A DNA stretch of 64,000 nucleotides. Source: Muscardinus avellanarius. Lineage: Eukaryota > Chordata > Mammalia > Rodentia > Gliridae. How positions within the stretch are numbered: the stretch's first letter is position 1; each line of letters begins with the position of its first letter. The position numbers were made by a program, and so were the translations under genes. The stretch is from NCBI GenBank assembly GCA_963383645.1, contig OY726560.1:70061023-70125022 (forward strand), written 5' to 3'. Below are positions 1-64,000 of this stretch, in pieces. The notes beneath the pieces are model-generated. The model searched no databases. It was given only the letters and a program-made list of their open reading frames with translations, and was not told where the DNA came from.

Positions 1-4
1 GGGG

Positions 5-184
5 ATAAAAGCAAGGAGCATTCTACCTCTAAGCTATACCCACAGTCCTATTTTTTATTCTTTATTTTGAAACAGAGTCTCACTGAATTGCAAAAGGCAT
101 GACTAAGTAGCTGAGGCTGTCTGAAACCTCCTTCTCAGCCTTCCAAATGCTGGAATTACAAGCATGGACCACCAAGCCCAGCTC
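5..184 (-). repeat. B1-dID SINE
   Basis: Reads tail to head: ID part (GCATTCTACCTCTAAGCTATACC), T-rich linker, then the B1 part ending CACCAAGCCCAGCT. Moderately diverged; the poly-T end is at the window edge. Confidence 0.85.
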
Positions 185-371
185 AATGGCATTCTTAAGT
201 AGAATTCTCTATCACTGTTTTTTATGTTGACACCAAAACTAATACTAAATTTTTTAAATAAAAAAATTGATATAATAGATAAAGTAAGTAATAAGCTATT
301 ATTAGTTATTATTAATGATTACAAATCCTTTAATATAATTTACTTATTATTATTGTTTTTATTATTATTAT

Positions 372-576
372 TTTGTGTGCCACTAGACATGGATCCCAGG
401 GGCATTTTACCTCCAAGCTATACCTCATCCCTAGCTATGAATTTTTATTTTTAAAGAGGGAATTGCTAGGTTGATGAAACTCTCACTACTTACTAAGGTT
501 TTTCTCAAACCTGCGATCCTCCTGCCTCAGCCTTCTGAGTACTGGAATTACAAGCATACAATATCACACCTGGCCA
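372..576 (-). repeat. B1-dID SINE, diverged
   Basis: Inverted SINE with ID part GATCCCAGGGGCATTTTACC and B1 part ending TATCACACCTGGCC. The linker is expanded with T/A-rich sequence on its left. Confidence 0.8.
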
Positions 577-905
577 CATACAGTAAATATTGCTCAAATT
601 TTCCCATTCCTATGCATATGTGAATTTTTAATTTCTACATTATTAGGATAGTTAATAAATCTATTTATTTTTAAAACTCCATTAAACAATATAAAGAAGA
701 TTTAAAACTACAGTACTTCACAAACTACAACAGTTATGAAATTATATATTCCTTACAAATAGCACATTTTTAAGCAAAGGAAATAGGCAGAAATATAATT
801 GTGGGAAATAACTCTTATTTTTAAATAATGAATTTTATAATGAAATATCTCTATTTTCTGCTCAAATTTGCTGTAAACTTAAAGCTTCTCTTAAAAAGTA
901 AAGGT

Positions 906-1107
906 TAAGCCAGGCATGGCGGTGCACACTTGTAATCTGAGTACTTGGGAGGCTGAGACAGGATGATCACAGTTCGCAGCCAGCCTCAGCTACTTAGTGA
1001 GGCTAAGACAGGAGGATGGCACAGGTTTGAAGCCAGCCTCAGCTACTTAGACTCTCAGCAACTCAGTGAGACCCTGTTTCAATATAAAGAATAAAAAATA
1101 GGGAAGA
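906..1107 (+). repeat. B1-dID SINE, split by an L1
   Basis: The head starts at AAGCCAGGCATGGCGGTGC. The middle (GGATGATCACAG...CTACTTAG) is tandemly duplicated once. Its linker ends at AATAAAAAATAGGG, where the L1 at 1309-4775 has been inserted; the matching ID tail resumes at 4776. Confidence 0.75.
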
Positions 1108-1308
1108 GGCCGGGCGTGGTGGCGCATGCTTGTAATCCCCGCGCTTGGGAGGCAGAGACAGGAGGATCACGCTGGTTCGGAGTCAGCCTCACTGGCTTAA
1201 GAGACCCCGTTTCCAAATTAAAATATAAAATAGGTCTGGGAGTGTAGCCCGAAGGTAGAAGGACTTCCAGAAACCCCAGTACTACCAAAAAATAAAAATA
1301 AAAAAAAA
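1108..1308 (+). repeat. B1-dID SINE, type B
   Basis: Short subfamily with CCCCGCGCTTGG head, deleted middle and GGTCTGGGAGTGTAGCCC tail. Flanked by a direct repeat AATAGGGAAGAG on both sides, so it landed near the 5' end of the L1 that follows. Confidence 0.9.
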
Positions 1309-4300
1309 TAGGGAAGAGGGAGGTGAAGATGGCAACCAAGTAAAGCAGCTTCTATGAGTACTGCTGACACTCAATCTCCATAGGGTCAAAAATAACGCCT
1401 TACATACCCAGAAAATACTATCAGTAGAGAAATAAAAGCTACAAATACAAGGGACAGAGAAAAAGAAGACTAGAACAGCCAGACAGCATAAAAGAAACTG
1501 CTTTGCCACCGTGGCTGCTGCTGCTGCGTCAACACCATCTTGCCTCACAAAACCAGACTCCAGGGAGGAAAAGAAAAGGAGCTGAAGCGACCAGTTGCAG
1601 TCCAGTCGGATATAATTCAGCAGTTTTTTTCAGCATAAAGACCAGCTAAAATTTTGAGTGGCCAAGCCCATCAGCCTCTCCAGGGATTCAGAATGGAGCT
1701 CAATACCAGAGGGAAGATACGCCAGCCTAACGGCCAAGGGCATGGCATTAACACCAAATTGCCAGCAGCAGCGACGAGTTCATGATGCCCATGAGAGCTC
1801 CAACCCAGCGCACACTACAATCAGAAGTAAAAGTTTGGCCCCTACAGGAAAAATCCCAGCATAGCACCCTCAGGCACTCAACCAGCTTTGATAAACTCCC
1901 TGGGTCTGAGATCTAGCAGTTCAACGCAGTGCAGGAGTAGGAATGACAGAAATTACTACACCCTAGTCTTAGTTCCCTGAAGGAAAGTGACCCACATGGT
2001 ACCCTCAGAGTCTGGCGCAGCTACGACTAACTCCCTGGATCTGAGACGTAGCAATACAACTCAAAGGAGGGGTGGAGGCAGCAGAGATTACCACACCCCC
2101 CAGAGATCCAGAGCACAATAAGTGAAGTCATGATGAACCAGAGAAGAAACCAGAGAACGTGGGAGTGGGATCTGCTATTGATCATATGAGAAGCTCAGAC
2201 AGACACAGGCTTAGATCAGTGGAAAGTGTGGGGAGAGTCTTACATTTGACTCTAAAAACAATGTGTAAGATCGCTGGGAACCCCACAGACATCCCAATTG
2301 TAGTGAACAAGGAGAAGTCAGACTAGCCCAGCCCTAGCTGTGTAGAACTGAAACTCCTACATTGAGTTTGGTCTCAGAGGCATACACTACCAATAGAGGC
2401 AGGTAGACACCTATACTCCAAATCTGTGGAACATGTGGAAGATTACCTTCACTCAATATTGAATCTAATCCCATTTATATTGACCATCTGCATAGACTGA
2501 GAAGAATCAGAGAACCAGACTCACAGAGGGAAAGGTGCCGGTAGCACTCGGTATCTTCACATAGACTACTGAAAATATTTGTAGAGTAGCATAAATTTGT
2601 TGTTGAAATTGTTTGGATTTTTGCGTTCTTTTTTGTGTGTATGTATAGCTGATTGTGTTTTTTTTCTTTTTTTGGAGGTGCTTTCTGGGTTATTTGTGGT
2701 TTTTTGTTTGGTTAGTTTTGCTTTTATGATTTTTGTTTTGCTTTGTTTTTGTTGTTTTTAACCCTCATACAAAATCCTCTCCCAAGCTTCTTCCCTTATA
2801 CGAATCTACTCTCTCCTCTATCCCTCTTCTATCTTTACTCTTCTTTTTATCGCTCCCTAGTCCTGTATTGAATCCAGTTCATATCACTATACCAGAAACT
2901 CTACATTGGTTGCTAGAATTAATAAACTTAACCAAGGAGGTAAAAGATCTCTACAAAGATAATTATAAAACATCAAAAAAAAAATTAAATTGAAGATCTT
3001 AGGAGATGGAAAGATCTTCCATGTTCATGGATAGGCAGAATAAATATAATTAAAATGGCCATCCTTCCAAAAGTGATCTACAGATTCAATGCAACGCCTA
3101 TTAAACTACCAAGATCACTTCTCACAGACATAGAAAAATCAGTCCTTAAATTCATTTGAACAAGAAAAAGCCCAGAATAGCCAAAGTAGTTCTTAGCAAC
3201 AAAAACCATGCAGGAGGAATCACAATACCTGACTTTAAACTATAGAGTACAAAGCCATTGTAATAAAAAAAAAAGCATGGTACTGGCACAAAAACAGATA
3301 CATAGACCAATGGAGCAGAATAGAAGACCCAGAAACAAGTCCACACACTTTCAGCCAATTGATTTTTTACAAAGGAGCCAAAAACATACACTGGAAAAAA
3401 GACAGCCTATTCAACAAATGGTGTTGGCAAAACTGGTCAACTATATGCAGAAAACTGGAAATTAATCCCACTTTCTCACCCTACACAAGAGTCAATTCAA
3501 GATGGATCAAAGACTTGGAAATTAGACCAGAGACTTTCAGGCTCCTTGAAGAGGGCATAGGTCCAACACTGCAACACATAGGCACAGATAAACGCTTTCT
3601 CAAGAAGACTCCAAAGGCACAACAAACTAAAAGGCAAATCAATACATGGGATTCCATGAAACTGAAGAGGTTCTGTTCAGCAAAGATAACTGTCAAGAAC
3701 CTCAATCGAGAACCAACAGAATGGGAAAAGATTTTTGCCACCTACCCCTCCGATAAAGGAATAATATCTAGAATATACAGAGAACTCAAGAAACTCAACA
3801 CTAAGAAAACAAATCATCCAATCAAAAAATGGGTAAGCGAACTAAATAGACACTTCATGAAAGAAGAAATTCAAATGGCCAATAAATAAATGTATGAAAA
3901 AATGCTCAACATCACTGGCAATCAGAGAGATACAAATCAAAACTACCCTGAGATTTCACCTAACTCCAACTAGAATGGCAATGGCAATCATTCAAAACAC
4001 AAACAACAAATGCCAGCAAGGATGTGAAGAAGTGGGAACTCTAAAACATTATTGGTGGAATTGCAAATTAGTGCAACCACTTTGGAAAACAATATAGAGG
4101 ATCCTAAGAAGAATGGGAACAATCTACCATTCAATCCAGCAATACCACTTCTGAGTATCTAGATACCCAAAAGACAGGAAACCAAACTATCAAACTAATG
4201 CATGTGTATCTATGTTCATAGCTGCACAATTCACCATAGCCAAACTATGGAAGCAGCCAAGATGTCCATCAACAGATGAATGGATTACAAAACTGTGGGA

Positions 4301-4775
4301 TATGTACACAATGGACTTTTACTCAGCAAAAAAAAAAACCACAATTGCAGCATTTGCAGGTAAATAGATGGATCTTGAAGATATTATGCTAAGCGAGATT
4401 AGTCAGTTGAAAAAAGGAATCAGATGCTTTCCCTAATATGTGAAAGCTAAGGTGAAAGGGGTCATAGGAGGAACTCCGGGTGAAAAAGGAGATCCTATAG
4501 AGGAGCAAATAAAGGCAACCTAACTGTGGGGATGGGGTGGGCAGGGAGAGAAACTCTTTGAAATGCATAATGTACTTATTCATATCATAGTCAACCACTA
4601 AGCCAAGCATGAGAGGGAGGAACGGGGAGGAGATGGGGTGGAGACTGGGTGGAGGCTGGCTGGGTGGTGTGTGCATTTATGTCTACACAAGTTTTTTGCT
4701 TCATTATGATGTATAAATACGATGCATCAATAAAAAATTTAAACAAAAAGAACAAAGAAATTCAGAAAAAAAAAA
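1309..4775 (+). mobile_element. L1, internally deleted and dead
   Basis: L1 retrotransposon. The 5'UTR-like leader (GAAGATGGCAACC..., to ~2160) matches in outline the leaders at 22721, 42100 and 56690. It continues into ~0.7 kb (2160-2880) not shared with those copies, then jumps into the 3' half of ORF2 from ~2890. The ORF2 remnant (e.g. 3359-3889, 3894-4097) is broken by stops and shifts. The 3'UTR (4380-4745) has the AAGCCAAGCATG...GGGAGG G-rich block and AATAAAAAATTTAA. The whole ORF1 and the endonuclease and RT N-terminus are missing. It sits inside the linker of the SINE at 906, with an A-rich ...AATAGGG repeat on both sides. Confidence 0.85.
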
Positions 4776-4885
4776 TAGGGCTACAGGTATAGCTCCAGTA
4801 GACACCTGGAAAAAAAAAGAGCTAGGGGTATAACTTGGAGCTGGAATGCCCCTAGATTCAATCCCCTGTACTGAAAATAATTAAT
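4776..4885 (+). repeat. ID-like SINE tails
   Basis: Two ID-type segments in a row (TAGGGCTACAGGTATAGCTCC and GAGCTAGGGGTATAACTTGG ending CCCCTGTACTG). The first is the orphaned tail of the SINE at 906-1107 beyond the L1 insertion. Confidence 0.65.
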
Positions 4886-5251
4886 TAATTAATTCTAATT
4901 TAGAAGTTAATGATTACTTAATTTTAATTTAAAAATTAATGAGATATTTAAATAATACTTGAAAGGTTGAACATTAGATGATTTTAATTTAAAAATAATG
5001 AAATTATATATAATTACTTTAAAAGGTTGAACAATATTTATCCTAAGAATGACAACTATTGCCTAACACTCCAAACCATCTTTCAACAATATTCTAGCTA
5101 TAAATAATTTTCATTTCTATCACCATGAAGCCCTGGGATGAGAAGCCACACAGCATAGTTGAACCCTTCCCAAATGGCTCATATTTATATAAAGTAAGGT
5201 ACATTTGACAACATAGCCAAACCACATCCTAAATATATCACAAGTTTAAGT

Positions 5252-5455
5252 GAGCTGGGCGTGGTAGTGCACACTTATAATCCCCGCACTTGGAAGGTTA
5301 AGACAAGAGGATCCCGCAGGTTTAAAGCCAGCCTCACTGGCTTAAGAGACCCTGTTTCCATATAAAAAAAATTTTTAAAGTATAAAATTAGGTCTGGGAG
5401 TGTAGCCCAGAGGTAAAAGTGTTTCCAGGAACCCTAGTACCACCAAAAAAAAAAA
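5252..5455 (+). repeat. B1-dID SINE, type B
   Basis: Complete short-form SINE from GAGCTGGGCGTGGTAGTGC to the A-rich end after CCTAGTACCACC. The flanking AAGTTTAAGTGA copies (5239 and ~5455) look like its target-site duplication. Confidence 0.88.
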
Positions 5456-5542
5456 AGTTTAAGTGAATCTTTTTTGTGAATCCTGTCTTAAATAATGTGT
5501 GCATAAATTTAAATTTCTGAAAAAAACTTTTTATATTAAATG

Positions 5543-5757
5543 GGGTGTGTGTGTGTGGTACTGAGGGTGGAACCCAGGGTCTTTTCTATCTCTGGGATAT
5601 ACTCCAGACCTATTTTATACTTTATTTGGAAACAGGGTCTCACTAAGTTGCTTAGAGCCTCACTAAGTAGCTGAGGCTGGCTTCAAACCTGTGCGATCCT
5701 CCTGTCCCAGCTTCCTAAGTGCTAGGATTACAAGGGTACGCCACCATGCCCGGCCTA
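5543..5757 (-). repeat. B1-dID SINE, type C
   Basis: Inverted full-middle SINE starting with a GT repeat, then GGTACTGAGGGTGGAACCC, and ending CACCATGCCCGGCC. Confidence 0.87.
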
Positions 5758-6073
5758 AGACAGGGTTTTTTAAAGTATGGTTGGTCTCCAGGCCAACTGT
5801 ATCAGAACCCCTATGAAAAAGAGCTGTAAAATGCATATCCTAGAACACTCCCTCAAGTACCTTGCAGGTGGGAACCCAGAAATGTACATTACTAGCAAGC
5901 TCCCAAAGATACCTATGCACACAAATTTTTTAGTATAACTAAGAAATATAAATAAGGATGTGAACTACAGCCTCATCATAGCCAATTACCTTTCTAAAGA
6001 AACAGACCAATGACTGATAACTGATTCAAATGCACCAAGCCCTGAACATCCAACCCTCTGTCTTGGAAACATG

Positions 6074-6075
<2 letters not shown>

Positions 6076-6121
<46 letters not shown>

Positions 6122-6290
6122 GTGGTACTGGAGTTCCTGGAAGCCCTTCTATCTCCGGGCTACACTCCCAGACCTATTTTTACATTTTTATTTGGAAACG
6201 GGGTCTCCTAAGCTGGCTTCGAACCTGCGCGATCCTCCTGTCTCTGCCTCCCAAGCGCGGGGATTACAAGCGTGCGCCACCACACCCGGC
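6076..6290 (-). repeat. B1-dID SINE, type B, with long poly-T
   Basis: Inverted type B SINE with a ~45-nt pure T tail at 6076-6120. A 17-bp target-site duplication TTGGAAACATGAATTTT flanks it (6063 and 6291), indicating a recent L1-driven insertion. Confidence 0.93.
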
Positions 6291-6818
6291 TTGGAAACAT
6301 GAATTTTAAAACCAGCCTATGGCAAATCACCAGTTTCCTTTTGAATTTCCAGTCTATTGTGAAAAATGGTGTAATACAGAGTAAGAATGAATTACTACAT
6401 AAATAAAAAGTTGCAGGCATACTAAATTAAAGCCCAATGTTTTTATTAGTACAACTAGATAGTCATAAAGTTACCTTAATGAAATGCTATAAAGGTTTCC
6501 AAACTCTCTCAATTTCGGTATTTAGCCTTGTCATGAACTGAAACAGCGCACAGGGTGCTGGTCAATAAACTACACTATTGGGTTACATCACTGAAAACCA
6601 TGAGAATGAGACTGAGAATGCAGAAAGAGCAAAGGAAAACTTAGTGTTAGCATCTTACATGAAAAGTTCAATGCGTAGTACCCAGTCTCAATAGGAAGAC
6701 AAAGCCGGGCAACACAAGTACCTCCTTCCTCTTTCTTCCTTTCCTAACAATTCTACAACTCTCATGGTGAACATGGGTTAATATATGAGTCTGACTGACA
6801 TTTTTGCCTAATACATAC

Positions 6819-61682
<54,864 letters not shown>

Positions 61683-61902
61683 CTTAAAAACACATTAGCT
61701 TACAGAGTATGTTCCACATACAGTGGAGCTTCTTATAGCTCTTTGGAAATTAACATTGGTTGTTGGAAACATTAAAGGAACAAAGTATTATATAATGTAA
61801 TTTTACTTTACATACATTCTAAAATTAGTTCGAATGAGATCTGCTTCAAATATAATCTGCTGGTTAATAAGGCAATAATAGTTTATATTCATTATTTATT
61901 TA

Positions 61903-61986
61903 TTATTTTTGCAGTGCTGAGGATTGAACACAGAGCCTCCCACATGCTAGGCAAGTGCTCTACCAAAAGCCACATGCCCAGCTACT
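61903..61986 (-). repeat. Stand-alone ID-type SINE
   Basis: TTGCAGTGCTGAGGATTGAAC, CATGCTAGGCAAGTGCTCTACC; an inverted classical ID with no B1 head. Confidence 0.75.
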
Positions 61987-62104
61987 AACTATAATTTAAA
62001 ACAGCTTGTTATAAATTATTTCAATATAATTTCTAAATAACATTTATTTTAAAATTATAAAGTTAAAACATATTTTTAAAGTCAAGATAAGGTAACATAC
62101 TAAG

Positions 62105-62215
62105 GCCTCCTTTATCACTTAATAAATGAAACACTGAGCATCTTCTGCATGCCAAGTACTGCCCTGGGTACAGAGTATACAGTCTCTGCACTCACATAGT
62201 TTATAGTAAAAATGA
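62105..62215 (+). repeat. Ancient mammalian repeat relic
   Basis: ACACTGAGCATCTTCTGCATGCC, AAGTACTGCCCTGGGTACAG, CTGCACTCACATAGTTTATAG is the pattern of a very old mammal-wide repeat; family not assigned. Confidence 0.4.
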
Positions 62216-62820
62216 GATTGCTTTTAAAGCAATTAGGTATGTCAAAATTCATACATCCTAGGAATTAGTTCTACAAACCTTAAATACACCAACAGTCTGA
62301 CCATTAAATTAAACCACATATAGTAAGCAACCTATGACATTTGCTAACACTGTAAATTACATTAAAAATGCTGTTGAAAGCAAATAAAAAATATTTGAAC
62401 TAGAATATGTGGGTAAAAATGATTAGTTCATGTTACTTAAAAGGTCACATGCAACAAAGATTAGAATGTTTTGTAAATTTTCTTCCTTAAAAACCTTTTT
62501 AGAAAATAAATGTTTTTCAAGTAATGTTTTCTTTCCATTTGGCAAACAGTGATTTTTTTAGCTTAATTTCACAAACTAGAAAAACCAACATGACCCTTTT
62601 ATAACAATATTTATTAACATTCATGAAAACTAGCATCTCATAAGTCTTCATTCTATATGTCATTGAGTTCACAAATTATATTGTCTTTCTCAAGAAGACT
62701 AATAAAATAAATGTGGTCCTTAAAGTATTATTCTATATTTTAGGTAAAGTTCATTATAAGATTATGAAATTGGCAATTTTTAGTTTTAAAAGAAAACTTT
62801 TCATTTTCCATACATTCAGC
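62216..62820. other. Unannotated intron
   Basis: AT-rich intron; no repeat or exon recognised. Confidence 0.5.
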
Positions 62821-62892
62821 ATATTGTTTCTATCATGCAAGCCACAGTAAGCATCATTTACAGAGAAAAACTATTTGAATTTTAATCTTTTG

Positions 62893-63100
62893 AATTTTTT
62901 TCTCTTTTGTACTAGGGATGAAACCCAGGGACATTCTACTTCCATGCTATATCCTGTTATATTTATTTTTATTTTGAAACATGATCTCATTAAGTTGATG
63001 CAAGTTTCACTGAGTTGCTGAGGTTAGCTTCAAACTGGCAACCTGTCTCAGCCTCCCAAGTACTAGGATTATAGGTGTGTGCCACCATCCCTGGCTTCCT
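62893..63100 (-). repeat. B1-dID SINE between duplicated flanks
   Basis: Inverted copy (GTACTAGGGATGAAACCCAGG to CACCATCCCTGGC). TGTTTCTATCATGCAAGCCA and a related TTGAATTTT-ATCTT sequence occur on both sides. Confidence 0.83.
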
Positions 63101-63244
63101 TGCTTGTTTCTATCATGCAAGCCATAAAGAAAAATATACTTGAATTTTTATCTTAATAACTATGACTTGGCCTGACACATGAATGGCTTCTATATCTAAA
63201 CCAGAACCCACATACTCTTTTAAAAAGAATTTCAATTTTTGGTT

Positions 63245-63610
63245 GTGTGTGTTTGTGTGGGGGGGGGGGGGTGCGGGGGAATGGAAGCCAGGGGATTCAA
63301 CTTCTGAGCCACATACCCCGCCCTATTTTTTATTCTTTATTTTTTGAAACGGGGTCTGAGTTAAATAGGGCCTCAATAAGTAGCCAAGGCTGTCCCCAAA
63401 CCACGATACTCTGGTTTCAGCCTCCCGAATGCTGGGACTACAAGCATGGGCTGCCAGGCCCAGCTTATTCTTTATTTTGAAACAGGGTCTCACTAAATTG
63501 CCAAGGGCCTAAGTAGCTGAGGCTGTCCAAAAACCTGCAATCCTCCCGTATTAGCTGTCTCAGCCTCCTAAGTACTAGGAATACAAGCTTGCACCACTAT
63601 GTCTGGCTTC
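63245..63610 (-). repeat. Inverted B1-dID SINE plus a second copy lacking ID
   Basis: 63245-63465 with a G run in the tail (GGAATGGAAGCCAGGGGATTC to CTGCCAGGCCCAGC), followed by linker and B1 of another inverted copy (to CACTATGTCTGGC). Confidence 0.83.
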
Positions 63611-63787
63611 GCTTTTTATTTTACCATGTACCGCCACTGCCCATGTTCAATTTTTATTTTATTATAAAATAGCTGGGTGTGAGCCAAGATATTTGAGATA
63701 TTTAAAATGATCCATCAGTCTAATGTTATTTCCTATTTCTACCACTGAAAGAACTGGTAAATATAAACTCAAATTCAAATTTATAAT

Positions 63788-63995
63788 TAATAGCTAGGCA
63801 TGGTAATACACTAATGCCTGTAATCCCAAGTACTTGAGAGGCTGAAACAGGAAAATTGCAGGTTCAAGGACAGCCTTAGCAAGTAATAAGATGCTCCTCA
63901 ATCTAGAACAACCCGTTTCAAAAAAAAAAAGGAGGCTGGGGTATAGTTTGGAGGTAGAATGCCCCTGGGTTTAATCCCCAGTACCATAAATGTAT
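63788..63995 (+). repeat. B1-dID SINE
   Basis: TAGCTAGGCATGGTAATACAC to TAATCCCCAGTACCATAAA; TATAATTA occurs on both sides as probable target duplication. Confidence 0.85.
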
Positions 63996-64000
63996 AATTA

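Noticed and set aside
3359..4097. Open frames resembling reverse-transcriptase C-terminal sequence
   Set aside because: Fragments of a dead L1 ORF2 with stops and shifts, part of the element at 1309-4775; not a gene.

Overview
This is mammalian nuclear DNA: an intron-rich interval of one conserved protein-coding gene filled with retrotransposons. The commonest repeat is a dimeric SINE with a 7SL/B1-like head (consensus around GGCGTGGTGGCGCACGC) and an ID/tRNA-like tail (GTGTAGCTCGGAGG...CCCTGGGTTC). This B1-dID architecture is typical of squirrel-related (sciuromorph) rodents. The SINE wording differs from the squirrel consensus I remember, so another sciuromorph such as a dormouse or mountain beaver is possible. 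Tree shrews also carry chimeric 7SL/tRNA SINEs and are not excluded. The species call is inference.

The gene is CSPP1 (centrosome and spindle pole associated protein 1), on the minus strand. Thirteen internal coding exons run from 61682 down to 6819, all with GT donors, AG acceptors and compatible phases. Together they hold 524 complete codons with no stop or frameshift. The first and last exons of the gene lie outside both edges of the window. No other functional protein-coding gene is seen.

Layout: 1-6.8 kb is the 3'-side intron, with an internally deleted L1 (1.3-4.8 kb) inside a SINE. 6.8-18 kb holds four exons, SINEs and an ERV-type LTR (12.4-13.05 kb). 18-31 kb is a 13 kb intron with an old L1 split by an ORF1-only L1 derivative (22.7-25.5 kb). 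31-39.3 kb holds five exons, a MaLR LTR and a small local duplication. 39.3-49.2 kb is an intron with a nested stack: a hAT-like DNA transposon, inside it an old L1, inside that a composite SVA-like retroelement (40191-46871), and inside that a second ORF1-only element plus two SINEs. 49-61.7 kb holds four exons, a MaLR LTR, a third L1 with 5'UTR and ORF1 that ends in an inversion, and many SINEs. 61.7-64 kb is intron.

The strongest novelty candidates are two. The first is an L1-derived ORF1-only ('half-L1') family whose two copies share the same captured antisense L1 ORF2 segment, each with its own target-site duplication. The second is a composite element made of irregular promoter-like monomers, a GC-rich VNTR of about 49-50 bp units and an L1 3' end, flanked by an 11-bp target-site duplication; its layout recalls primate SVA elements. 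In the SINE entries, 'type A' means the head reads CCCAGCATT and the tail GGGCAGGGG. 'Type B' means a shorter form with head CCCCGCGCTTGG, a deleted middle and tail GGTCTGGGAGTGTAGCCC. 'Type C' has the B-like tail but keeps the full middle.
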